Shown here one piece after another: positions 11,734-22,731 of a DNA stretch of 64,000 bases. The DNA comes from Chamaecyparis obtusa (lineage: Eukaryota; Streptophyta; Pinopsida; Cupressales; Cupressaceae), in assembly GCA_027943335.1 (NCBI GenBank), contig BSBK01001162.1:1174501-1238500 (forward strand), given 5' to 3'. Below the pieces are notes generated by a model, which worked only from the letters and a program-made list of their open reading frames with translations, was not told the DNA's origin and made no database searches. The number at the start of each line of letters is the position of its first letter. Position 1 is the stretch's first letter. The position numbers were made by a program, and so were the translations under genes.

Positions 11734-13971
11734 ATGTCTCAAAAAATCAGTACACATGAGGAAGAAATTCTAATCACCGCTATGATGAAGCAGCTGCAAG
11801 CTATGCAAGTCTAGCTTGACAAACTTAAGAAAGAAAAGGAACCTCTATACTCTTTTCCATTTGATAAAGACTTGTACATGCCACCATGCCCCCCCAAAAA
11901 ATTTGAGCAATATGATACCTCTTCCACGAAGAGTGACACATCTAGCTTTGGAGACTATGATGACTATGATGACAGACAATGTAATGATACCTATGACACC
12001 TTTGTTCCTAAGAGTCCTCCTCATCGTTCATTCCTGCTTACTACAAATGGGCCGTCACATTGGATAGATCGTGATGGTGATCCATATGATTCTAATTTTG
12101 AAAGAGACTTTGATGGCTTTTGTGGACAATACCTTGATGATGATCCATCTACTACTGCTGAGGACTATAAAATACATCGTGCTAGCTTGAAACATCAATA
12201 CTATAAGGATCTCTCCTCTAAGAACTCTCCAGTTGAAAATAAAGATTACACTCTCAAGCAAGATCATGTTAATGCTGAACTTTTGTCTAGTGATGGTTCC
12301 CTTCCATCCCCTACTTCCTCCAATACCCATACATTTCCTAAAGCTTCCGAGTCTTTCAAATCTTTCACAGAACCTTCATCTGACACAAGCCTTGATACTT
12401 TTCATGCGGTTCCCTATAGTTATCCCCCAGCGCTACCTCTTAAAGATACTCAAGCTAACCTTCACTTGGCTGCAAATACTTTCAATAATGATAAACCTAA
12501 AGAGCCTAAGCCTTCATATGCTATAATCCCTACTTCAGCTAGTCCTCCACCATCTCTTCCAAAGTCATCCATACAATCCCAACATGCTTCCTTGTCCTTA
12601 GAAGTGGCTCCATGTCAAGAGGACTCTAAAAATGATGAAGAAAAGAACATAAAAAAAGATCAAGATCAAGAACCCTTTCACGATGTCTCTTATCTACCTT
12701 AGGGTTCTTTTGATCCTGTACCCCCTTTTTCATGCATTCCACCATGTCTTAAGTCTTCGCCTAAGCAAGATCAAGCTACTACTTACACTATTGAGCTTAT
12801 TGACAATCAAAATAACCTTACTATGCTTGCGCTTTCCAAAGATGATACTTCCATTAAGGTTGGTAAAAATGGTGTTCCTTCCAATGTTAAGCCTATTGAA
12901 AAATAAGAGAAAAATTATGTGCTGGTGCTATCCAAAGATCCTTGTTAAGATCAAAGTCTTCCATCTTCTTGTTCTACCACTCCATGTTCATTTCCACTTT
13001 CTACTCTTCCTAAGTCTTTGCAAGCTTTGAACAATCCTATCAAAGAAGGTGCTCATATTCAAGATGTCCATGATTCTATTGAAGATCCTAATGCTCACTC
13101 TAAAGATGTTGATATCCTTGGTTGTCATATAGATGCTGATGAACTTATTGATTATCCTTTTGCATCTTCCACTTCCATCCTTGGACCTCTTCCACCACTA
13201 CAAAGATCTTCACGCCTTCCTTCCATCTTGGGTCCTTATGTCCCTTCACTTTCCCCTCCTAACTCTCTTAATTTGCCATCCATCTTAGGTCCTTACATAC
13301 CTCCATCTCCTATCTTTCCTCAAGATCAACATAGATGCATACCCTTGAATCCTTTTCATCCACCCACCCATCTAAACTAGTCATATCCTCCTTCTTCCAC
13401 AAGTCCCAAGTCTTTTGGAAGTAACTTGAATGTTCAATACAAGAAAAAGAAGCAATACAAGAATCCATCAAAAAAAGAAGATCACCATGTCTCCTCTAAT
13501 AGACATGGAAACATAAAGTCAAAAGAGATATCTAAGAAAAAAACTACAAGACAAGTATGGGTTCCAAAATCCATCATTGAAGATATTCTCTCTAGATCAT
13601 CAAAAGGAAATAAAAAGCCTACGGCTATATGGATTCCAAAGTCTCTCTTGAAAGAGTCTGGTGTTGAGCAAAAAGTGAAATTGACATTCAAGCTTCCAAA
13701 GGCTTCCACTTCATTTCCCTCCAAAAATATTCTTTCATTCCATGCGCCTAAACCTCAACCTCTGCTATCCATTTGCCATATTCCTTCACGTATTCCTTCA
13801 TTCACATTTCTTCCACCCTCTCGCTACCCTTCAAGGTGTGTGTTTACGTTGATCTTGCCTTCCTTTCCACCTACCCTTTCACAATCCTTCCATGCATTAT
13901 CCTTCTACCTTCTATCATTTTTCCTCATTTGCCTATTCCTGCTATCTTCCAACCTCACTCGCTTTACATAA
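11734..13971 (+). pseudogene. Element A gag-like start fused to unknown Ser/Pro-rich frame
   Basis: One frame runs for about 745 codons with a few stops (first TAG near codon 27; others at about 12700, 12904, 12946 and 13378). The first 60 residues (KQLQAMQVxLDKLKKEKEP, FPFDKDLYMPP, KKFEQYD) parallel the segment just ahead of the gag domain in element B. After that the Retrotrans_gag fold is absent. Instead there is an Asp/Tyr/Ser-rich stretch, then a Pro/Ser-rich part with three SILGP repeats (codons about 485-540). A Lys-rich tail follows with the paired motifs VWVPKSII and IWIPKSLL (about codons 606-635). I do not recognise the central part. The even spread of stops suggests it was coding until recently. 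Confidence 0.55.
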
Positions 13972-14134
13972 AACTTTATCCTCCATTTTTCTCTTCCATC
14001 TCCCTTTTCCTATCAGCATCTTTGAGCATATCATTTTGAATCCTTGGCATATCATGGTTTATCCTTTCAAGGAGCATTATCTAAAAAGCTTGCCTTCTTC
14101 CAAAAAAAGAAAAATAAATAAAATAAATTGAAAA

Positions 14135-14280
14135 TGTGCCTTGGTGAAAACCTGGAAACAAGCACCTTGGTAGCAAAAGTAAAGAGAAATAAATTCGTCC
14201 TATGGTGAAAACCACTTCCTTGTGGCGCCTTGGATAAGTACCATGATGAAAACCTGGCAATCAGGCATCATGCGTAGTTC
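14135..14280 (+). repeat. GGTGAAAACC motif cluster, first block
   Basis: Copies of a motif CTTGGTGAAAACCTGG followed by CACCTTGGTAGCAAAA or a variant. The motif recurs at 15475-15690 in this element and, in inverted orientation as expected, at 27010-27115 in element B. Confidence 0.7.
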
Positions 14281-14828
14281 TTCTACATATTTCATCCATT
14301 CCATCTTCTCTCTTTGATCTTAACAATGTTGATCTATACATGAATATTTAGCTATTTTGTGAGCTATCTTACGGTGATCTTGCTTTCATTCCTTCCATGT
14401 TTAGCCTTCATATCCATCTTCCTCCATTCATTTTCGCCTATTGCTATCCTTTTCCCCTTTGGTCTTGATCTAGAAAAAAAAAAAAAGATAGAAAGAGTGA
14501 AACACAGTGCTATGAAGCCTCTTGACATGTCTACTCTTTTGGACTGCATCTTTTTCTACTCTTGCATCACGCTTTTGTGACTTATCCTATGCTAGCCTTT
14601 CATTACTTGTCTAAATGCGCTTTACATGACAATTTTTCCCTAGCTTGGGTATTCTTGAGGAGTTTGCCCTTGAGGATTTCTTCCCTTCATTATCTTTTAT
14701 TCTCTTGTCTTCCATCTCTTCCACTAGCTTGCCAATCCCTCTTGTTCTCCACCTTGCTAGACATTGGGACTGCACGAGATGATCTTGCTTGGGAGTTTGC
14801 AATAGAAAAATATGCTATCAAGTATACC

Positions 14829-14960
14829 CAGTATCAGAATAATTATCAGAATCAGTATTAGAACCAGTATCAGAACAATTATCAGAACCAAGGATTAGAA
14901 CCAGTGTCAGAATAAGTATCAGAACAAATATCAGAACAAGTATCAGATCAAGTATTAGAA
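14829..14960 (+). repeat. Imperfect tandem repeat of TATCAGAAC/T units
   Basis: About a dozen 9-12-base units of the form (G/T)TATCAGAA(C/T)(C/A)A fill this stretch, directly before the integrase remnant. It may mark the internal deletion junction of the element. Confidence 0.8.
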
Positions 14961-15406
14961 CTACTACTAGGGCTACACCTTTTGCTTTAGTTTATGGGTT
15001 TGAAGCAGTACTACCTATTGAGGTTTAAATCCCATCACTCAGAATCAGAATGCATGGACTTGTCACTGATGAAGACTACAGAGTGTCTAGGTTACAAGAA
15101 CTTGAATTACTAGATGAGTGCAAGCAAGCAGCGTATGATCATCTCAGAGTGTATCAGAAAAGAATGTCTAGAGGCTACAACAAAAAAGTCAGACACAGAG
15201 AATTTCAGGTTGGTGATCTAGTGTTGAGAGAAAATCCTAAAAATCAATCACATCAAGAACGCAAGGGGAAGTTCGAACCCAATTGGCTGGGTCCCTTTGT
15301 TATCATTGCTAGTTTTAGCTTTGGTGCCTATCAACTCTCAAGGACTGAAGGAGAACAGCTCTGAGAACCAATCAACGTTCTCCATCTGAAGAAATTCTAT
15401 GCCTAA
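14960..15406 (+). pseudogene. Element A integrase C-terminal remnant
   Basis: The frame begins TTTRATPFALVYG and continues through VLPIEV, a TAA at 15026, TDEDYRVSRLQELEL, FQVGDLVLRENPKNQ and NWLGPFVI, with a TGA at 15362, to LHLKKFYA and a stop. This is the region after the DDE core of Ty3/gypsy integrases, including the GPF/Y-type module. It closely parallels element B residues encoded at 27311-27760. The catalytic core and all of RT are missing upstream, so no activity is expected. It shows that A derives from a B-like parent. Confidence 0.85.
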
Positions 15407-17818
15407 GGCATTCAGTGCTTGGTAAATGTCCTGAAAAAAATCTTAAAAATCGGAAAAAGTCCTGAAAAAATGAACATCTTGGTGAAAACCTAGCAATAGG
15501 CGCCTTGATGATTCACAAAAAAAATCCAAAAATATCCAAAAATTCAAAAAAATTGAAAAAATGAAAAAATACAAAAAAAATGAGAAAAAGAAAAAGTGCC
15601 TTGGTGAAAACTTGGAAACAGATGCCTTGGTAGCAAAAATAGAATCTCTGCCAAGATGGTGAAAACCCGGCAAATAGGCACCACTTGTTCCAAAATGCTC
15701 CATTTATCAGCACAATCTTGGTCTTTCCCAGCTTTCAGTCTTGCTTTAGTTTGTACATATCTCCCGGTTTGTTTCAACATTTCTAGTTTTTAATAAGTCA
15801 GTTTGTACACCAATCAGCTTGAGCGTCTGTATCCTATCAATGTTCAAACTTGGGGGCAATCAATGTCATATCCTATGGCCTCCAATGTATCTTAGACGTG
15901 TCATATCCAGTCAGAGTCCTTTGAAGCTTCAAGTTGAGTCAGTCAGTCTGTCTTGTCTCCAGAAAGGATTTTGCATCTACAACAATCAACCATCAAAACA
16001 AACTGAAAATAATCTGTGCTTCATGCTTTTATCTCCTTATATGCTTACTAATTCGCATTGAGATTTTTTCATATTGTGTCCCTTCAAGCTCTTCGATGAT
16101 GTCCTTTATAGGATTTAGAGAGTGATGACTGGGGGCATAATCTTTTCTTTGTTTTCTGCTTGTATGTGAAAATCTAATAACTTTAGAAATTCTGGATTGA
16201 AATGGTGTCCGACTATAAGAGCCTCTATCTTGAATTGGATGGCCATGCGTACCTCGACCATTGATACTCAGAAAATTCAAGGAAGTTTGATCTAACTATT
16301 GTCTTTTTGAGTGAGTTCTTTCTCCTACTGTGAAACGTGATCTTACCTAAGGATGTGAACGATAAAGGGTCACTACAGGTAATTCACAGTGGATTTAGAA
16401 TGATCTCTTGACTCTTTGATGTGTTTGCAATGCAAGGAGTATTCCGGTCATCACGATGTTTATGTTTTGATGCTTATACAAATTGCTATATCAAAATGGA
16501 CATGATATTCAGGTCATCCTGGCATTTATGCCTTGCTACTTATATCTAATCTGACATTCCAAAAATAAAATCAATATTGATATGTCCATGGTTATTTGAC
16601 CAGTGGGTGTTGTATTGATTCTTGCGCATACAAATCAATATTCATATGTCTATAGTTTTTTTTTAGCTAGTGGGCATTGTATTGATTTATCCGATTACCT
16701 AAAAGTTCAATGATGATAACAAATCGACATATGATCAGTGAGTAGGTCCTAGGTCTTAGGTTGCATTTCATTTTGCATGTCTCATTGCATTTTGCATGTT
16801 TGCATGATCTCACAATGACTAAACGAACTTCAAAGCTTAAACAATTCTTCATATCAATTCTTCAAGTTTAACAAGAGCTGAATCTCACACGAAGGTTCCT
16901 CCAACGAAGCAGCAAGTAGAATCTTTTTTCGGGATCAAAATTCAAATCTAAGATCATTCATATTATTAACTACTTGCATATTCGACCTTCCATCATCACA
17001 GAAATCCAGTATTCAACTTAATTGATTATCTTACATCAAACTATCAAAATTTCAACTTGGTCAACTATGGTCACCTCATCGTTTAACCTAGTCAAATTTG
17101 GTCTTTTGGACCTCCAAATGATGCAGAATGTATTCTCGGACGTGTATAACCACTTCTCAAATCAATTAACATGCTTCTAAACTATAATGCTGACTTTTCT
17201 TGTCAGATTTCAATTTTAATCCCGAAGGGGGCATGGTATTGCACATCATTCAAAGTCTGTAAATCAAAATTCTATCGATAAAGTCTATCAATATCTTTCA
17301 TCAGTGACCAAGACAAACAATCACGTCTAGTTACTGATTCATCAAAAGTCCTCATCGCTCGGGGCAAATCTATCATCACTTGGGGCATATCAGATTCATC
17401 AAGATCCATATCAATCTGGTATTCTCCTAATCTTGTAAACTATATCAGTTTTTCTAACCATCGGATCATAGTGTTCTTTCCTTGGTTCTTCTGCAACTGA
17501 AGGGTTCGGATGTGATACTTGCTAGTTCTGCTAAGACAATTGAGTCTAGAATGGGTCACTCACTTCTTATCAATCCTAAGGTTCAGAATCAGGCATTTTG
17601 ACACTTTTTTGCAATCATCGGTTCATTGCTGCTACAGTGAACATTATCTTTGGTCATTCAGGACCTATTATCTTCATATCAAATTCAATATCAATCAACT
17701 CCTATCTCAATATCTTTCAATCGGTTTCTATCTTGAGATCGGTTTATCTTTTGAATCAGTTTCATATCTCTATCAAACACAGACTATCTTTGAACCACTG
17801 CGCTTCGCACAGTAATTC
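15407..17818 (+). other. Element A region between integrase remnant and 3' LTR
   Basis: It is non-coding as far as I can see. It opens with A-rich sequence and more GGTGAAAACC motifs (15475-15690), then unstructured AT-rich sequence with short repeats on CAATATTGATATGTCY at about 16565-16665. No open frame has a recognisable domain. Confidence 0.6.
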
Positions 17819-17832
17819 AAAGAGGGGCAAAA
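17819..17832 (+). other. Polypurine tract of element A
   Basis: AAAGAGGGGCAAAA immediately precedes the right LTR and would prime plus-strand DNA synthesis. Confidence 0.8.
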
Positions 17833-19076
17833 TGTAATACCCCAAAAATGGGCTATAAGTTCATTAATCTCCTACATCTTCAATTCAAACGAAATTGACA
17901 TCAAAGTCCTAATCTAAGGCACATCTAAACATCATCGAATCCTAATTGATTATCTTAAATTCTGCATCGGGGAATATTCTTAGTAATATTCCTAATCATC
18001 ATAATTATCTTTAATTTTATAATTATTTGGCAATAAATCACATTTATCCTAAATTTTGATTAATTGAATATTTTCATATTTAATTAATTAGATTTAATAT
18101 CTTGCCACTTAATTGTGTAATTAAATTTAATTCTATCTATTATTAATTGTATTATTTAATTTTGACAATAAATTCAATATCCTATGAATAATTGATTAAA
18201 TTCTTATTTAATTAATTAAAGCAAGTTGTCATTATTTAATAATATAATTTTTAATACAAGTTTGATAAAATAGTTAATTAACCCATAAATTAATTATTTT
18301 ATTTTTAAAAGCAGTTAAGTTAGAAATAAATCACTTTATTATTAAATTAATTCATAAATAAAACATGCACAATCATAAAAGCAAACAACTATCAATTAAA
18401 GCTAAACTCTATTTTGAGTTAAAACTTAGTTTTTGCATGTTTTTGTGAGTTAATTATCCTTTATTTAAAAATAACTCAAAAATCAACCTGATTTATTTGA
18501 GTGATTTATGGCTTTTATCCATGCACCTCCAAAGCCTTGGATTTCTATAAAAACAAGGCTCATGTCTTCATAATTCATCTCTCAATCATCTCTCAAATTT
18601 GCATCCACAGGATCTCATATTTTGCACAATCACGCTGCACAATTAGAGCTTGAAAGAATCAACTTGCGAATTCAAAGCTTTGTGAGATCAATTTCAATTG
18701 CATATTTTTCATATCATAGCATAGAATTTCATAGCTTTGCATATCATTGTTAGATAGATCAATTCATAGCATATCAATTTCATCTAGCATAGATTCATAT
18801 CGGTTTTTATCATTCTTATTGCATAGAAAATATCAAAAATATAGATTAATTGCATTCAATTTCATATCCATCTTTTGCATTCAAATCTTTTATTTAGGTG
18901 TCGTCTAGGTCACTGATCTCGATTACAATCTGAGAACATCAATCTCGCACCTATTAGAAGGCAGTAAATTGCTTGGTTAGTTTAGCTTTCAATTTTGCAC
19001 GATTTTGATTATAGCTAACCTCTAATATTTTACTGAGTGTTGTGTCTACAGATCAGGTACAATTTTCACACACACA
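17833..19076 (+). repeat. Element A right (3') LTR
   Basis: 1,244 bp with intact TG...CA ends; TATA-like TATAAAAA at 18546-18553. Partner of 7761-9011. Confidence 0.93.
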
Positions 19077-19081
19077 AATAC
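19077..19081. repeat. Target-site duplication of element A, right
   Basis: AATAC, identical to 7756-7760. The sequence after it continues the interrupted local repeat (TAGCCTATGGG versus TAGTCTATGGG at 6457). Confidence 0.85.
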
Positions 19082-19099
19082 TAGATAGCCTATGGGATT

Positions 19100-19400
19100 G
19101 AGAAAAATGCCCTTAATTTATGCATAGGCTATTTTTAATGTTGGATAGTGTACTCTTAATTTCGACTAGGAAGTTGGTTGTCTGGTTAATCATATCTTCC
19201 TTAAATAATTGGTGCATGTCTTCAACCTTCAAGCTATAATTGTATTGAATACAAATATCCTTATAAGTCAAGTGCATTCCATGATGAAGTATTTGTTTTG
19301 TTTCCACCATCTCCATATTGTAGAGATATGCAAGTTCTTTCTTCCCAAGTTTCCTTCGATATCTTTCACTTACTAATCTTAAGATGATTCAATCTCATCC
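19100..19400 (-). pseudogene. Decayed LINE ORF2 C-terminal fragment, copy 3
   Basis: The minus strand gives a broken zinc-tail pattern followed by YKDICIQYNY and FLVEIKSTLSNIK. It matches 6480-6740 at the DNA level and belongs to the second unit of the duplication split by element A. Confidence 0.4.
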
Positions 19401-19439
19401 TTAATTGTGTAACTAACAACCCCACTCTCCCTTTAATAG

Positions 19440-21236
19440 TTGCCCCTACAAATGATGAGAGAAATTTGAAAATGTGTTAGCTATTATTTTCTTTGTTCTC
19501 TTAGGTCTCTTGGTCTCACAAACACCATTAAAATTCTTACAATTGTTCATTCATTTGCTACATAAAATTTTGATGAACTTTTTTCAAAAATATTGAGGAG
19601 AAAGTGATGTATTGTATAATGATTCAATGTGGTATACTGATAGGCTTAAATATAGTTGGGATACTTAAGGTGTTGTATTAAATAGTTTGATTTTTTGAGA
19701 AAATGGAGTTTGGAGAAAAATATAATATTTTTTCATTTTTTAACAATGGATAAATACTAAGTATGTTGTCTTCTAGGTTATCTTTGGTCTTGTGGAAATT
19801 AAAAAAATTTATTTCAGTTGGATATTTAGGGTGTTGTAATAAATATTTTTTAATTTAAGAAAAATAGAGGTTGAAATAAAATGCAACATTTTTACCTTTT
19901 TCTCAATAAGGAAATAGTAGGGTATGTCATTTTATAGGTAACCTTACATCTTGTGGACATTAAAAAATTTATATTCTATTTTATTAGTGGTGGTGTGTTA
20001 GATATTTGAGCCATGTAGTTATTATAGAAATTGACTATGTTGTCCTTGGTACTTGAAATTTTTATTTATAACAATGTGTTAGATTGTGTGGTCCTATAGT
20101 TATTATAGACATTGACTGTGGGTCCCACTACTTGAAAACTTCAATATTGACAATATATTAACCCGCAAGTACTATGATTATTATATAAATTGAGTACTCT
20201 TGCGACTTAAAATAGCTTCAAAGAAAATTTGTCAAAAATATAATTAAGTTTTATATGTTTTTTGTACAACTTAAATACACAATATCAATATTCTTCATAT
20301 TGAAATCAATTAATGTTTAATAAATAGAATATACTTTCTTGAAGAGAATGTGTTAAGTTTCATATAAAACATTGTCAAAATAATGGTCTTTGTAAGTTAA
20401 AAATATATCTTCATGGTAAAATATGATTCATATAAATATATGGTAGTTATCATATCAAAGAAAGGCAATTTATTTTAAATATCAATCTTACTACAACTTC
20501 TAATGGCACTATATTAGTTAAAACAAATGTCTACAAGTACAACTAATTCAATGTAATACTCACTACTCAACACTCAAAGGATGTATAAAAGAGAAAAAGA
20601 AAAACTCATAAAATGATCTATAAAATTACTATAAATATAGAAAGAAAAATTACTTGATCATAAATTATATAATGATAGAAAATTAGAGTGTAGTATTATA
20701 CCTTTTTAGTTGGAATGAACTAAGGTGGAAATAATCACATTTGTATGGTAGGAAAGATTAGCATGGAAACATTCGATTTGGTTAGTAATGGATTAAATCA
20801 ATTCTTTCTAGATAGATAAATCTAGTTACAAGTCTAACATGTAACAAACACTTATTAGGGCACAATAGTGAATAAAGTAGAGCAAAGTCAGAGGCAAATT
20901 TGGGGAAGATAATGGAGATAGAGGGTTGCTACGAATAGGGTGATGCAGTAGTGAAATTTGGTGTACCATTTGTAGATGTCGAGCATAATCTGGAAAAAAA
21001 TGATGTGTAATGCCTGGCCAGGAATGCAAGATAATTTAACCTAAAACATATTATTATGTTTACAAAACAAAAAAATTTCTTAAGAGTTTACAAAATAATA
21101 ATGATAACAATGTGGAAGCAATACAACATAAGATACAAACAAGTACATAAGTACAACTCAATTACTATTAACAACTCTCAAGGGTTCCATGCCGTAGAAT
21201 TATGTATACATTAATTAATTATTTTAGATTAAGTAT
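19440..21236. other. AT-rich intergenic stretch with short tandem duplications
   Basis: No gene is seen. 19651-19805 and 19816-19970 are a diverged tandem pair (both carry GTGTTGTA.TAAATA and end CTTGTGGAMATTAAAAAA). 20015-20160 holds another pair (TATAGTTATTATAGAMATTGACT). Parent unknown. Confidence 0.6.
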
Positions 21237-21241
21237 AATTA
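21237..21241. repeat. Target-site duplication of element B, left
   Basis: AATTA, repeated at 37826-37830. Confidence 0.85.
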
Positions 21242-22096
21242 TGTGTGTGAGTGATTTACACCTTCATGAAATAACAAGATTTAAAAGACAATTACACTAT
21301 TCAAAGCAAACTAATCTAAATAATGCACAATTAATCTAAATATCTCATGGATCTCTAAAATAAAGTGGTAAACGAGGCTCTCAGCTATGATCCTCACTAG
21401 TGACACTCTAAAGATGAGAATTAAGCTATATGATATGCAAATTTAGATCTATTCTATCAAATTCTAGCTCTATTTGATGAACAATCTACTATGATCAAAA
21501 CAATTTAAGCTAATTAGCAATGAAAAATGATAAGTGAGTGATGTGGATGCAAATTGCCAGAGCTTTGCTGCAATTCAAAAATATGGAGTGGATGAATTAT
21601 GCTTCTAAATGCCTTCAATATATAAGATTTTCCCAAGGGTAGGGGGTAGAGTGAGTTAACCATGGTTATGCTTGGGTAAGGTCAATTGGCTTTGCTTTGT
21701 CCATAAATGGGGGGACAAGGAGGGGACAATCATTTAAATGGTTTCAAAAGGATGGACCATTTCAACAAAAGTGAGTGATTTGTGTCCATTTTGTCTCCTT
21801 TTTGCTTTGTTGAGGGAAATTATGATTTATTAATTAATTAAAGTAATTAAATTTAGCCATGAAGGGTAAGATGTTCATTTTGATTTTTGCTTTCAACAAC
21901 TATGTCATTAATTGAATTTAATCAATTTCGTAGTGTTTTTCCCCTTTTCAAGCTTTATTTAATCATTTAATCATTTAATTGAATTTTCCTTTGATTTGAA
22001 TTGCCTTTGTTCCATTTATTGATTTTTCATATTATTTTGATGATTTGATGCACCTTTTGATTTATTTAAGCCTTTTGCCAATTTTTCGTGTCTACA
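21242..22096 (-). repeat. Element B 3' LTR (left in window)
   Basis: 855 bp. In plus orientation it starts TGTGTGTGAG and ends GTGTCTACA; on the element strand it is TGTAGACAC...CACACACA. A TATATA on the minus strand (21619-21624) is a plausible TATA box. Confidence 0.93.
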
Positions 22097-22110
22097 AATG
22101 CCCCTCTTTG
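22097..22110 (-). other. Polypurine tract of element B
   Basis: On the minus strand CAAAGAGGGGCATT abuts the LTR. It matches the tract of element A (AAAGAGGGGCA). Confidence 0.8.
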
Positions 22111-22139
22111 GATCAATGTGCAAAGAACACCGATTCAAA

Positions 22140-22470
22140 GATTCCCTTAGTATGATGATCTGATTCAGGCCCTAGTTTTGATATGCCTCTGATCATTCTG
22201 ATTGATGTACTTCCTGATGATGATGATGTACCTCTGATGATGGTGCTGATATGATTCTAATGCCTCTGATATGATATGGGTCATGGTTTGATGATAGGTC
22301 CTGGGTTCACTGATTTTTGATATGTTGATAGGTTTGATATGATATGGTAAACTGATCTGATACTGATTTGCCTCCTGATATGGAATTGATATGATATGAT
22401 AACTTGATATGATATGATAACTTGATATGATATTTTGATGTGATGCCAATTTGATACTCTGATGCCCCCT
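22140..22470. repeat. TGATATGAT-rich simple repeat
   Basis: The stretch is full of CTGATATGAT and TGATATGATAACT units, nearly perfect at 22388-22440. It lies between the 3' LTR and the antisense frame. Confidence 0.8.
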
Positions 22471-22731
22471 CAGAAATAAAACATATTAAGTCCTTGATTT
22501 GAAAATTTTTGATTAGTTGGAATATGTTTTGATTTCTGATACCATTTTAAAGAAATAAGCAAGTTTGACTTATGCCCTAGCTAATGAAGATGTTATATAA
22601 TAGGTCCAAAGTGCATTTTTAAGTTTTTATTAGGACCAATTTCACCTTAAATAGGGTAAAACCCCTCATTTTACTATTCATTTTCACCTTTCCCTTTTGA
22701 GATTTTTAGCTCTGATTTTAGCCTTTTTTAC

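Larger units (their letters stand above)
7761..19076 (+). mobile_element. Element A: non-autonomous Ty3/gypsy-type LTR retrotransposon
   Basis: It is bounded by LTRs at 7761-9011 and 17833-19076 and by AATAC target duplications. Its primer-binding site matches tRNA-Lys and a polypurine tract precedes the right LTR. The 8.8-kb interior keeps only a gag-like start, a long unrecognised Ser/Pro-rich frame and the integrase C-terminus. Protease, RT, RNase H and the integrase core are missing. The LTRs differ at roughly 20-25 positions plus one 7-bp indel by eye (about 98% identical), so the insertion is fairly recent. It must have been copied with enzymes from another element; B-like elements share its primer site, tract and integrase tail. 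Confidence 0.9.

Noticed and set aside
13773..14131. Hydrophobic small frames that look like membrane proteins
   Set aside because: They come from a C/T-rich stretch after the Ser/Pro-rich frame, overlap in several frames and have no start context.
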